From Ruminococcus sp. CAG:488 (GTDB lineage: Bacteria; Bacillota; Clostridia; Oscillospirales; Acutalibacteraceae): a DNA stretch of 47,386 nucleotides. The notes beneath the pieces are model-generated. The model was not told the DNA's origin, ran no database searches, and saw only the letters and a list, made by a program, of their open reading frames with translations. This document shows positions 1 through 7,826 of the stretch, in pieces; position 1 is the stretch's first letter, and each line of letters opens with the position of its first letter. The stretch lies in the NCBI GenBank assembly GCA_000434055.1, contig HF999640.1:126168-173553 (forward strand), given 5' to 3'. The position numbers and the translations under genes were made by a program.

Positions 1-200
1 GCGGGAAGTGCAAGAAACGGGTGACCCGAGAGCGTAACGACCGCACCGACGGTTGCCCCAAGAGTGAAGCAGCCGTCGGTCGATAAGTCGCATACATTAA
101 GCATCGAATAGCTCAGATAAAGTGCAATTACGGTAAGTGCGCTTATGAGTCCAAGCTCGGATGCGGTTTGAATAAGTGCTAAAACAGAACCCAGCGACAT
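1..200 (-). CDS. trpY: ABC transporter permease, tryptophan-type (partial, N-terminus)
   Basis: The reverse strand from base 200 reads MSLGSVLALIQTASELG and continues open to the window edge, giving about 66 residues of a membrane permease. The visible part has a hydrophobic helix (about residues 18-35) followed by a polar stretch with LSTDGCFTLGA, typical of permeases that pair with COG2984-type binding proteins. The ATG is preceded by AGGAA at proper spacing and lies 24 bases after the stop of the binding-protein gene, so both are one operon. Because the upstream T-box reads a Trp codon, the likely cargo is tryptophan or a precursor; that is inference from the leader. An ATPase gene is expected beyond the edge. 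Confidence 0.8.
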   Translation of the reverse strand, partial: MSLGSVLALIQTASELGLISALTVIALYLSYSMLNVCDLSTDGCFTLGATVGAVVTLSGHPFLALP

Positions 201-223
201 AAGTTAAGTTCCTTTCCGAATAA

Positions 224-1255
224 TTATTTCTGTCCGTCGAAGCTCTCGGCGGTCTTTATCTTTTCAACCTTTGTGCAGTGCGGAGCGATTGCCTTCGCAA
301 CATCGTCATAGTTCATGCCGAGCTGTGAGCAGATTTCCGTGTTGATTGTTGCCGTACCGTTATCAAATGTGCGAACTGCAACCTCAGACGGATTCTTGCC
401 CTCAAGAAGAATTTCGGCAATCATGTTTGCGGTTTCCTTGCCGAGGTTGATGTAGTCAACACCGAAGCCGAGGAATGCACCGTTAAGAGCAAATGAATCG
501 GCACCTGTGAAATGCGGAATACCTGCCTTTGCAAAGATCTCATAGATTGAAAGCTCTGCTGTCATGATCGAGTTATCTGTCGGGGTGAAAACTGCGTCAA
601 CCTTATCGGAAACAAGAGCCTGAGCGGCGAGTGTAATTTCATCTGCGGTCTTGCCTGTCTTTTCGACGTAAGCAATTCCCTTCTTTTCAAGATATGCCTT
701 TGCGTCCTTGATAGCGGCTGTTGATGAATCCTGACCTACATCGTAGAGGAGACCGACCTTTTTGATGCTCGGCTTTGTCTCAAACATGATATCCATAATA
801 GCGTTTGTGTTGAGATAATCCGAAGTGCCTGTGATGTTTGCGCCCGGAGCTTCAAGTGATTTAACAAGCTCGGCACCCACGGGATCGGTAACTGCGGAGA
901 AAACAACGGGGAGGTTTTTGCCCTCTGTTGCGTTCTGCATTGCCATTGCAACCGGTGTTGCGACGCCGACCATAAGATCAACATCATCAGCGATGAAGTT
1001 GGAAACTATCTGATTAAGAACATTGTTGTCCGCGTTGCAGTTTTGATATTTAACGTCGAAAGTAACGCCCTTTTCCTTGCCTATAGCGGCGAGCTGTGAC
1101 TGAATGTTTTCAACTATCTGATTGAGCGAAGCATCGTTAACATAGTTGCAAAGTCCGATGGTATATGTGTTTTTTGTTTTGGAAGCTGTACCGCAAGCGG
1201 TAAGAGTTGCGAGAATGAGTACGGCACAAAGTGCAAGAGAAATAAACTTTTTCAT
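224..1255 (-). CDS. trpX: ABC transporter substrate-binding lipoprotein, tryptophan-type
   Basis: A 343-residue binding protein with a lipoprotein signal: a Lys-Lys start, a hydrophobic run, and a lipobox ending in Cys21 (ATLTAC). It matches the ABC_sub_bind family (PF04392/COG2984), with an N-terminal lobe starting YTIGLCNYVND and the family signatures AVTDPVGAELV and PTDNSIM. It should sit on the outer face of the membrane and deliver ligand to the permease encoded just downstream. In Firmicutes such genes behind Trp T-boxes are called trpX. Here the leader at 1378-1660 carries a UGG specifier, so tryptophan uptake is the best guess. The start has GAAAGG upstream. The ligand is not provable from sequence. 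Confidence 0.85.
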   Translation of the reverse strand: MKKFISLALCAVLILATLTACGTASKTKNTYTIGLCNYVNDASLNQIVENIQSQLAAIGKEKGVTFDVKYQNCNADNNVLNQIVSNFIADDVDLMVGVATPVAMAMQNATEGKNLPVVFSAVTDPVGAELVKSLEAPGANITGTSDYLNTNAIMDIMFETKPSIKKVGLLYDVGQDSSTAAIKDAKAYLEKKGIAYVEKTGKTADEITLAAQALVSDKVDAVFTPTDNSIMTAELSIYEIFAKAGIPHFTGADSFALNGAFLGFGVDYINLGKETANMIAEILLEGKNPSEVAVRTFDNGTATINTEICSQLGMNYDDVAKAIAPHCTKVEKIKTAESFDGQK

Positions 1256-1377
1256 GATAATATCAACCTTTCTGAAAATAAATGAAGTGTTTTTTAAATA
1301 TATTCGGAGCAGAAAATCAATCGGCGCACCTGCGCCAAAGCTTAGTCAATAAAATCATAATAAAACCTCCCGTGAAA

Positions 1378-1660
1378 ATAAAAAAATCCTGTCCCTGCAA
1401 TTTCTTGCCGGGACAGGAATAAAAATCATATCCTGTGGTGCCACCCTGCTTGACGCTTCCGCATCCACTCTGACGTACTAATCATACGCTGACATTTGTT
1501 CACGGAGAGTCACCTCCGTCTCACATACTCCGAAGCTAACTTCGTTTCCGCTCGCCCTCGAAAGTCCATTCGATCAAATCTTCTTCTGCCGCAATCTCAC
1601 CGTCTGCGGCTCTCTGAAAGAACAGTGTTAAGATCTACTCACTCTTTCTCATCGGTTTAG
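1378..1660 (-). ncRNA. T-box leader, tryptophan (UGG) specifier
   Basis: The minus-strand transcript between the promoter and trpX has a T-box architecture. Stem I contains the AGUAGA and AGAGAGCCG motifs. The specifier loop reads GAAUGGACU, with UGG at 1566-1568 followed by the usual A. The T-box core AGGGUGGCACCACAGG lies at 1432-1447. A terminator stem (1388-1395 with 1410-1417) follows, with a U run at 1377-1386. UGG is the Trp codon, so uncharged tRNA-Trp should stabilise the antiterminator and switch on trpXY. It is a transcription-attenuation T-box because the terminator is intact. Confidence 0.92.
1388..1417 (-). terminator. T-box attenuator terminator
   Basis: An eight-base-pair stem CCTGTCCC/GGGACAGG with a 14-nt loop, followed on the minus strand by a run of Ts. 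It competes with the T-box antiterminator just upstream. Confidence 0.9.
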
Positions 1661-1664
1661 ACGC

Positions 1665-1693
1665 ATTATACTACCGAATTTTTCGGTTGTCAA
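1665..1693 (-). promoter_or_regulatory. Sigma-A promoter of the trpXY T-box transcript
   Basis: TTGACA (1688-1693) and TATAAT (1665-1670) are both perfect consensus on the minus strand with 17-bp spacing, a few bases upstream of the T-box leader. Confidence 0.9.
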
Positions 1694-1779
1694 TAGGTTT
1701 TTTAAAAAAATTCGTTATAATGAAACAAATTCTACGTTCACTGCCATTTTATTCCGCCACGTCTTGAAATGACAGAAAA

Positions 1780-3075
1780 TTATATTTGACAGGCTGTCAT
1801 ATCCTCAAAGCTCTCACGCTTAACAGCGACATATTCGCTGTCCTTCGTCAGCATTATAACGGGCGGCTTCGTGATGGCATTGTAATTGGACGACATCGCA
1901 TAGTTGTATGCACCCGTTGTCAAAACCGCAAGAATATCGTCTCTCTGCGGCTCGGGGATTTTAACTCCCTCCTGAATGAGGTCGCCGCTCTCGCAGCAGC
2001 GTCCCGCAACAGTGCATTCATAGTCCGCTTTTTCGTTCATTCTGTTTGCAACACAAACAGTGTATTCCGACTGATAAAGCGCATATCTCGGATTATCCGG
2101 CATACCGCCGTCAATCGAAACATAGTTCTTAAAGCCCGGAATTTCTTTTTTTGCACCGACGGTGTAAAGAGTCATGCCTGCGTCGGCGACAATGCTTCTG
2201 CCCGGTTCCATAAGGATCTGCGGCATATTCACTTTCTTTTCGGCGCACTCCGCTTTAAATATTTCCGAAAGGCTCTTAATATTAGCCGCATAGTCGATCT
2301 CCGGGTCGCCCTCAACATAGCGAACACCCATACCGCCGCCGATGTTGAGTGTCTGAGCCTCATAGCCCTGCTCGTTCTTGACCTTTGCGATAAAGTCAAT
2401 CATTATCTTTGCCGCATCGCTGAACGGCTTGTACTCAAAAATCTGCGAACCGATATGGCAGTGATATCCTCTCAGCTCGATATTCTCGAGAGAAAGCGCA
2501 AGCCTTACAAGCTCGTCCGCCTGACCTGTTTCAATCGCCGTGCCAAACTTGGAATCGACCTTGCCTGTTGAGATTTTCGCATGAGTATGAGGGTCAATAC
2601 CGGGAGTGAGACGAAGCAGAATCTTCTGCCTGATTCCCCTCTTTTTGGCGTGGCGGTCAATTGCGCGAAGCTCGTCGCAGTTGTCGCAGACGAAATATCC
2701 GATAGAATTATCCATTGCATAGGCTATATCGTTGCCCGTCTTGTTATTGCCGTGAAAATAGGCATTTTCAAGAGGGAAACCGGCAACCGCCGCCGTATAA
2801 AGCTCACCTGGAGAAACGACGTCAATGCCCATGCCCTCCTCTTTCATAATCCTGTATATCTGCTTGAAGCACAATGATTTGCTGGCAAAAAGAGGGAAAG
2901 AGTCTTTGCCGAAATACTCAGCCATAGCCGTTTTGTAAATTTGACATTTCTCCCTGATTTTTTCTTCATCCATTATATATGCCGGTGTGCCGTACTTCTC
3001 GGCAAGCTCGACCGTGTCTCTGCCCGCAAAAGTAAGGTGTCCCTTTTCATTTATTCCGAGATTGTCGCAAATCAT
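1780..3075 (-). CDS. lysA: Diaminopimelate decarboxylase
   Basis: A 431-residue fold-III PLP enzyme that decarboxylates meso-diaminopimelate to L-lysine, the last step of lysine synthesis. The PLP lysine is K66 in FASKSL. Other family motifs are HGNNKT, the TGKVDSKFG stretch, the MEPGRSIV phosphate-binding segment, CESGD and the C-terminal GAYNYAMSSNYN. It is the last gene of dapA-dapB-ddh-lysA, 26 bases after ddh, with GAAAGG before ATG. The presumed control is the lysine riboswitch upstream of dapA. TGACAG/CTGTCA, a short palindrome, overlaps the stop; I see no convincing U-rich terminator after it. Confidence 0.95.
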   Translation of the reverse strand: MICDNLGINEKGHLTFAGRDTVELAEKYGTPAYIMDEEKIREKCQIYKTAMAEYFGKDSFPLFASKSLCFKQIYRIMKEEGMGIDVVSPGELYTAAVAGFPLENAYFHGNNKTGNDIAYAMDNSIGYFVCDNCDELRAIDRHAKKRGIRQKILLRLTPGIDPHTHAKISTGKVDSKFGTAIETGQADELVRLALSLENIELRGYHCHIGSQIFEYKPFSDAAKIMIDFIAKVKNEQGYEAQTLNIGGGMGVRYVEGDPEIDYAANIKSLSEIFKAECAEKKVNMPQILMEPGRSIVADAGMTLYTVGAKKEIPGFKNYVSIDGGMPDNPRYALYQSEYTVCVANRMNEKADYECTVAGRCCESGDLIQEGVKIPEPQRDDILAVLTTGAYNYAMSSNYNAITKPPVIMLTKDSEYVAVKRESFEDMTACQI

Positions 3076-3101
3076 TTTAAAAATCCTTTCTGTTGTGCAA
3101 A

Positions 3102-4085
3102 TTACAGCATATGTGCTCTGATTTCTTCGCCGTCCATATCAACGAGAAGCGCAGGTGCGATATCGAACACCGTTCGGCAGCCCGATTCTCCGTTTGCCTT
3201 GAGCTTAAAAGCAGCTCTTGCATAAGCGGCAAGAACACTGCCTGTAAATTCCGGATTTGATTCAAGCTTGAGGCTGTATTCTATAGTATGCTTTGTGCCG
3301 AGGTCAAAGCCCGTGCGGCCGCTTCTGATAACACTGCCGCCGTGCGGAATTCCGCTGTGATTGGCTTTCAGCTCATCAAGTGAAATAAAGTTTACCGTTG
3401 TATCATAATCCGAGAAGTAGTTAGGCATGGTTTTGATCTCATTCTCGATTCTCGCCTTGTCTGCGCCCTCCTCAACAACAACGTAGCACTCTCTTGTGTG
3501 CTTTTCTCTTGTTGTAAGCTCGGGATTTTCGCCGTTTCTGACTCTTTCGACTGCACTCTCGACAGGTACGGTATACTGTCTTGCGTCAACAACGCCGTCA
3601 ATCCTGCGGATAGCATCGGAATGTCCCTGGCTGACTCCTCTGCCCCAGAAGGTGTAATCCTTGCCGTTCGGAAGAACAGCATTCATGTAAAGTCGGTTGA
3701 GGGAGAAAAGGCCCGGATCCCAGCCTACGGAAATAATCGCAATATTGTTGCCCGTCTTCGCCTTTGCGTCAACATTGGCAAAATGCTCCGGAATTTTTGC
3801 GTGTGTGTCAAAGCTGTCGATGACGCTGAAATTCTCGGCAATCATCGGAGTTGTTTTCGGGAGGTCGGTTGCACTGCCGCCGCAGTTCACGATAACGTCG
3901 ATCTTATCCTTAAAGTCCGCTATCTTATCAAAGCCGTAAACGCCTGCTCCTTCTGTTCTTATCTTAACGCTTTCGGGGTCTCGGCGAGTAAAAACGGCAA
4001 CCAGCTCCATATCGTCGGAATTCTTAACCGCCGCTTCAACTCCCCTGCCGAGATTGCCGTAACCGGCAATACCAATTCTGATCAT
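3102..4085 (-). CDS. ddh: meso-Diaminopimelate D-dehydrogenase
   Basis: A 327-residue NADPH-dependent enzyme that makes meso-diaminopimelate from tetrahydrodipicolinate and ammonia in one step. The N-terminus has the dinucleotide motif GIAGYGNLGRG, followed by VFTRRDPESV. The substrate region shows SVGWDPGLFSLNR, WGRGVSQGHSDAIR, REKHTRECYVV and SGIPHGGSVI, all typical of Ddh. It lies between dapB and lysA with short gaps. Its presence means the operon needs no separate succinylase, acetylase or aminotransferase genes, and it ties lysine and peptidoglycan supply directly to free ammonia. Confidence 0.95.
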   Translation of the reverse strand: MIRIGIAGYGNLGRGVEAAVKNSDDMELVAVFTRRDPESVKIRTEGAGVYGFDKIADFKDKIDVIVNCGGSATDLPKTTPMIAENFSVIDSFDTHAKIPEHFANVDAKAKTGNNIAIISVGWDPGLFSLNRLYMNAVLPNGKDYTFWGRGVSQGHSDAIRRIDGVVDARQYTVPVESAVERVRNGENPELTTREKHTRECYVVVEEGADKARIENEIKTMPNYFSDYDTTVNFISLDELKANHSGIPHGGSVIRSGRTGFDLGTKHTIEYSLKLESNPEFTGSVLAAYARAAFKLKANGESGCRTVFDIAPALLVDMDGEEIRAHML

Positions 4086-4111
4086 ATATATTATCCTTTC
4101 TCACGGAATAA

Positions 4112-4849
4112 TTATTCTGTAACAATGCTGTTCATATCGTAAAGTCCTGCCGGCTTGCCGAGAAGAAATCTTGCGGCCGAAATCCCGCCCTCGGCAAAGA
4201 GCGCTCTTGAATGAGCCTCATGCTTGAGTGTTATCGTTTGGCTGTCGGTTGAAACATAGACTTCATGAATCCCGACTATATTTCCGCGTCTTACGGCACT
4301 TATACCGATTTCATCGGGTTCACGCTTACCGTTTCCCGACCTGCCGAGAACAAATTTTGCCTTTTGGCGAACCTTTTTCAGCTCCTTTGCAATCATGAGA
4401 GCCGTTCCGCTCGGAGCGTCAAGCTTTCTGTTGTGATGCGTTTCGACAATCTCAATATCGGCATCGGGCATAACCTCCGCAGCACGCTTCGCAAGCTCAA
4501 CGAGAAGTGCAACGCCGAGCGACATATTTGCCGAATGGAAAACGGGAATTTTCTTTGCCGCCTCGGAAATCATTTTGAGCTCCTCATCGGTGTGTCCCGT
4601 GGTTGCAATGACCGTAGGGATATTCTTCTTAACTGCATAGTCAAGAAGCTCCGCTGTTCCGAGGTGGTTGGAAAAGTCGATTATAACATCAGCCTCACCG
4701 TCAAAATCATTGATATCGCTGTAACAGCCGCTCTTGTCGGCCATCTTGTCAACCTTGGCAGCAGCCTTCATGTCCTCCGCCGCATCAACAAGCTTTTCGA
4801 CCTCACAGCCCATTCTGCCGCAAGCGCCGTTAATCAATACCTTAATCAT
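4112..4849 (-). CDS. dapB: 4-Hydroxy-tetrahydrodipicolinate reductase
   Basis: A 245-residue reductase for the step after DapA. The N-terminal dinucleotide-binding segment is IKVLINGACGRMGCEV. The catalytic and substrate-binding motif ETHHNRKLDAPSGTA is present, with the His pair and Lys expected of DapB, plus VIATTGHTDEE. The start codon overlaps the dapA stop (ATGA, 4846-4849), so translation is probably coupled. The protein is cytosolic and normally tetrameric. Confidence 0.95.
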   Translation of the reverse strand: MIKVLINGACGRMGCEVEKLVDAAEDMKAAAKVDKMADKSGCYSDINDFDGEADVIIDFSNHLGTAELLDYAVKKNIPTVIATTGHTDEELKMISEAAKKIPVFHSANMSLGVALLVELAKRAAEVMPDADIEIVETHHNRKLDAPSGTALMIAKELKKVRQKAKFVLGRSGNGKREPDEIGISAVRRGNIVGIHEVYVSTDSQTITLKHEAHSRALFAEGGISAARFLLGKPAGLYDMNSIVTE

Positions 4850-5736
4850 ACATTAAGTCCCTGCTCTCTCATGCACTGAAGAAGAACTTCCTTGTGTGCG
4901 TCCTCCATCGGAGTAAGCGGAAGTCTGAGATAATCCTCACAGAAGCCCATTGCAGCCATTGCAGCCTTAACGGGAATCGGGTTGACCTCCGAGAAAAGAG
5001 CCTTGATGAGCTTGAAATACTTGAATTGAAGCTCAAGGGCGCCCTTTGTGTCGCCTTCAAAGAACTTCTTGCACATGAGTGATGTTTCCTTCGGGAAAAC
5101 ATTGGAAAGAACGGAGATAACACCCGAGCCGCCTACCGAAAGAAGCGGAACGATCTCATCATCGTTGCCCGAATAGAGGTCAAGTCTGTCTCCGACGATT
5201 GACATGGTCTCAACGATCTTTGCAATATTTCCGTTAGCTTCCTTGATGCCCTGAATCATCGGGTGATCTGCAAGTATGTCATAGGTTGCAGGCTCGATAT
5301 TTACACCTGTTCTTGACGGAACGTTGTAAAGAATACAGGGCTTTGAGCTTGCATCGGCTGTTGCCATGTATGACTTGATGAGTCCGTTCTGTGTTGCCTT
5401 ATTGTAATAGGGGGTAACAACAAGAACTGCGTCGTAGCCGATCTCGCAAGCAAACTTCGTCAGGTCGATACCGTAAGCGATATCATTTGAGCCTGTGCCC
5501 GCAATCATCGGAACTCTGCCGTCGGCTCTCTGAATTGCGAAATCGAGAGCCTCTCTGTGCTCCTTGTCGCTGAGAGTTGAGCCCTCGCCGGAGGTACCGC
5601 AGATTACAAGGCCGTCAATGCCCGATTCGATCTGCCAATCGATAAGTCTGCCGAAGCTTTCGTAATCAATTCCATCCGCTGTGAGCGGTGTGATGAGCGC
5701 TGTTGCCGCTCCTCTGAAAATACTGTTTTCTGTCAT
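4846..5736 (-). CDS. dapA: 4-Hydroxy-tetrahydrodipicolinate synthase
   Basis: A 296-residue class I aldolase that condenses pyruvate with aspartate semialdehyde, the committed step of the diaminopimelate branch. It has GTSGEGSTL near the N-terminus, the tyrosine motif YNVPSRTGVN, and GIKEANGN containing the Schiff-base lysine. The ATG at 5736 is preferred over an in-frame GTG nine bases upstream because AAGGAG sits eight bases before the ATG. It is the first gene of the lysine operon and follows a lysine riboswitch. Confidence 0.95.
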   Translation of the reverse strand: MTENSIFRGAATALITPLTADGIDYESFGRLIDWQIESGIDGLVICGTSGEGSTLSDKEHREALDFAIQRADGRVPMIAGTGSNDIAYGIDLTKFACEIGYDAVLVVTPYYNKATQNGLIKSYMATADASSKPCILYNVPSRTGVNIEPATYDILADHPMIQGIKEANGNIAKIVETMSIVGDRLDLYSGNDDEIVPLLSVGGSGVISVLSNVFPKETSLMCKKFFEGDTKGALELQFKYFKLIKALFSEVNPIPVKAAMAAMGFCEDYLRLPLTPMEDAHKEVLLQCMREQGLNV

Positions 5737-5784
5737 TTCAAACACTCCTTATGTTATTATCTCTCATGGCACGCATATTTTTCG

Positions 5785-5822
5785 CAAAAAATAAAAGGTA
5801 ACCGAATGCTTCGGCTACCTTT
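5785..5822 (-). terminator. Riboswitch terminator upstream of dapA
   Basis: A hairpin AAAGGTAGCCGAA with its complement (5794-5822, small GCAT loop) is followed on the minus strand by TTTTATTTTTT. It forms the off state of the lysine riboswitch. Confidence 0.9.
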
Positions 5823-6050
5823 ATAGTTGAAACTGCTCCGATGTTTTAGTTGTACATCAAAGTTTAAAGATAGCTCTCCGCAAAATAAACGACAGTACGG
5901 CGGATCTTATTCCGACATACCAGCACAGCCTTCAGCCTCGGCTGCCTTCGGCAACGGCTCCTTTCACCGATACCGTGAGTCTTGCCAAGACCTTGAATAG
6001 TATCTGCTACTGATAGCTCGATGCGCCTCTACCATTGATGAATCTTTCGA
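5790..6050 (-). ncRNA. Lysine riboswitch (L-box)
   Basis: The minus-strand leader of dapA matches the L-box core: GGTAGAGGCGC at the 5' side of P1, AGTAGCAG, the conserved GTGAAAGGAGCCGTTGCCGA block, a later GCTGG...TACTGTCG segment, and a closing GAGAGCTATC that pairs with GGTAG. The expression platform is the hairpin at 5794-5822. By family behaviour, lysine binding should favour that terminator and shut down dapA-dapB-ddh-lysA. This leader fills the 375-base gap between dapA and the ABC permease gene. Confidence 0.92.
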
Positions 6051-6071
6051 TTCAAATGTTCAATTTTTCAC

Positions 6072-6100
6072 ATAATAACACAACACAGCCTAAAAATCAA
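6072..6100 (-). promoter_or_regulatory. Promoter of the lysine operon
   Basis: TTGATT (6095-6100) and TATTAT (6072-6077) on the minus strand are separated by 17 bp. They lie about 20 bases upstream of the riboswitch. Confidence 0.75.
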
Positions 6101-6111
6101 GAGTTTTTTTA

Positions 6112-6756
6112 CTATAAATCAACTTTTTCGTATTTTTTTGCACATTGTCTGTTTGTGATAAAAAAAGACACCGTAAACACAGCAATTCCCACAAATAACA
6201 GCGGCAGTTGAACAAGCTGTCCTTGTGCGCCCTCAAGATAATCGCCGATTACAGGCAGATGATCCGCGGTTTCCGCCAGTCCGACAAACACGGCAACGGC
6301 AATTGAGCCGAAAACAAACGCCTTGCCGACCTTGTATGCCGTCTTGAAATATTCATTTAGAAAAACCGAATTAAACAGTGCAAGCATAATCAGAGAAAAA
6401 CCGAAGAAGGCAACATTGGCTTCAATTCCCGCAAGGTTTGAGCCGTTCGGATTGAGCTTTTGGCTGAGAATCGCAAACGGAATTGCAAAAACGACCGACG
6501 CACTCTCGACTATCCACACAAAAGCAACTTTAGCTTTCACGGTATCCTTTTTTGAAACGGGCAAAATTGCATCGAAATATGTGTCCTTGTTTTCGCGCCC
6601 GTTCATAAATGCGAAAAAGATGCCGAGTGTAACATAGAAAAATGCCACATAATAAATATAACTCGGAATCATCAGCATTATGCCGAAAAAAGCAAACACA
6701 TATGTCATCGGATGAGCCGTGAGCAAAAATTCTTTTTTAATCAAATATTTTGTCAT
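6112..6756 (-). CDS. ABC-2 type transporter permease
   Basis: A 214-residue membrane protein of the ABC2_membrane_5 type, with about six hydrophobic segments (around residues 17-35, 40-52, 80-97, 110-128, 145-165 and 185-205). It has a polar loop FMNGRENKDTYFDAILPVSKKD, shown here only in part: NGRENKDTYFDAILPVSK is typical of this family. The start at 6756 is chosen over a longer upstream reading because GGAAAGGACGG lies just before it and it overlaps the ATPase gene by 20 bases. With that ATPase it should form an exporter; the substrate is unknown. Confidence 0.85.
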   Translation of the reverse strand: MTKYLIKKEFLLTAHPMTYVFAFFGIMLMIPSYIYYVAFFYVTLGIFFAFMNGRENKDTYFDAILPVSKKDTVKAKVAFVWIVESASVVFAIPFAILSQKLNPNGSNLAGIEANVAFFGFSLIMLALFNSVFLNEYFKTAYKVGKAFVFGSIAVAVFVGLAETADHLPVIGDYLEGAQGQLVQLPLLFVGIAVFTVSFFITNRQCAKKYEKVDL

Positions 6757-7489
6757 CGTAATCCGTCCTTTCCAGACTGACAATAATATCCTCAAGCGTC
6801 GGCTTGCCGTCCTCCTTAATATAGGAATACTTATCAAGCATATTATCAACCGACGTCGATTCCGCAATCTCGCCGTCATGGATATATGTAACATGAGTTG
6901 CGCATTTCTCTATATCAGAAATGATGTGCGTCGAAAAGAAAATCGCACGCTCGCCGCTTTTGACAAGACTTTTAAAAAGGTTGCATATATCGTCACGGGA
7001 AACAGGGTCAAGTCCGCTCGTCGGTTCATCGAAAATAAGTAATTTTGCTCCGTGAGAGAGCGCAAGGGCTATCATAAACTTGATTTTCATACCCGTTGAA
7101 AGCTGGTCGGCAGTCTTTTTGTCGTCAATTTCAAAAAGCTTGATATATTTCAGATATTTTTCCTCGTTCCACTTGTCACCGTAAAACGACCTGACGGTAT
7201 TCTTAATTGCAGAAAGCTTTTTCTTTGGATAAAAATTTATTCCGCCGAGCACAACGCCGATATTTTTCTTACATTCGGTTTCCTTTTCGGTAACTCTCAT
7301 TCCGAGAATTTCCGCCGAGCCCGCATCGGCATGTATCATATTGAGAATCGCTTTTATAGTTGTGCTTTTGCCGGCGCCGTTCCTGCCGACGAAGCCCATT
7401 ATCTGTCCGCTTTCAACCTTGAAAGAGACGTTTTTCAGCTCAAACTCAGGATACTTTTTACAAAGTCCGTCAACTCTCAGGATTTCCAT
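6737..7489 (-). CDS. ABC transporter ATP-binding protein
   Basis: A 250-residue nucleotide-binding subunit. It shows Walker A GRNGAGKSTT, a degenerate signature LSTGMKIK, Walker B LLIFDEPTSGLDP and the switch FFSTHI. The arrangement resembles BcrA/YtrB-type exporters. The start at 7489 (MEILRVDG) overlaps the end of the AbrB gene by 20 bases and has GAGG upstream. It partners the ABC-2 permease next to it. Position behind an AbrB-type regulator suggests control by that protein. The cargo cannot be told from sequence. Confidence 0.9.
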   Translation of the reverse strand: MEILRVDGLCKKYPEFELKNVSFKVESGQIMGFVGRNGAGKSTTIKAILNMIHADAGSAEILGMRVTEKETECKKNIGVVLGGINFYPKKKLSAIKNTVRSFYGDKWNEEKYLKYIKLFEIDDKKTADQLSTGMKIKFMIALALSHGAKLLIFDEPTSGLDPVSRDDICNLFKSLVKSGERAIFFSTHIISDIEKCATHVTYIHDGEIAESTSVDNMLDKYSYIKEDGKPTLEDIIVSLERTDYDDKIFD

Positions 7490-7691
7490 TTTCCTCAACA
7501 CCTTTAGCAATAGATTGAACAATATCGTTCAGACATTCGGCTCGCTGCAGTGCAATTCCCCTGCTTTTGTCGGCAAGGAGAACGAGCAAATCGCCGGATT
7601 TGAGGTCAAATATATCCCTGACTTCTTTCGGAATAACTATTTGCCCCTTTGGGCCGATCTTTACCGTTGCAATAAATTTGTCGTTAAGCAT
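7470..7691 (-). CDS. AbrB/MazE-family SpoVT-type transcriptional regulator
   Basis: A 73-residue protein with the AbrB swapped-hairpin DNA-binding domain (residues about 5-50): KIGPKGQIVIPKEVRDIFDLKSGD, of which GQIVIPKEVRDIF is the classic core. The start at 7691 is taken because GGAG lies nine bases upstream; an in-frame ATG seven codons earlier has no such site. It is the first gene of a three-gene operon with overlapping ABC exporter genes and is likely its regulator. An 8-bp inverted repeat over its own promoter (7711-7739) suggests autoregulation. Confidence 0.88.
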   Translation of the reverse strand: MLNDKFIATVKIGPKGQIVIPKEVRDIFDLKSGDLLVLLADKSRGIALQRAECLNDIVQSIAKGVEENGNPES

Positions 7692-7710
7692 TACACCATC
7701 TCCGTTATAC

Positions 7711-7739
7711 AAGTATTACTTTTCTTACTTATAATACTT
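7711..7739. promoter_or_regulatory. Inverted repeat over the abrB promoter, candidate operator
   Basis: AAGTATTA (7711-7718) and its exact complement TAATACTT (7732-7739) are separated by 13 bp. The right arm covers the -10 box and the left arm lies in the 5' leader. A dimeric AbrB-like protein bound here would block transcription. Confidence 0.55.
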
Positions 7740-7759
7740 CCGACTTTAAAAATTGTCAA
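7731..7759 (-). promoter_or_regulatory. Promoter of the abrB-ABC operon
   Basis: TTGACA (7754-7759) and TATTAT (7731-7736) on the minus strand have 17-bp spacing. Confidence 0.85.
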
Positions 7760-7826
7760 TGATTTCAGAGAATATTTTTTTAAAACAATGACAAAACTAT
7801 CTTTGACGAAAACAGGAGGAGATAAC

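Noticed and set aside
1786..2571. 261-codon plus-strand frame inside lysA
   Set aside because: It is antisense to a complete, motif-bearing lysA, and has no ribosome binding site or family resemblance.
7341..7826. Long N-terminal extension of the M23 peptidase frame
   Set aside because: It runs antisense through the ABC ATPase and AbrB genes, while a perfect AGGAGG-ATG start with a transmembrane helix lies at 7827.
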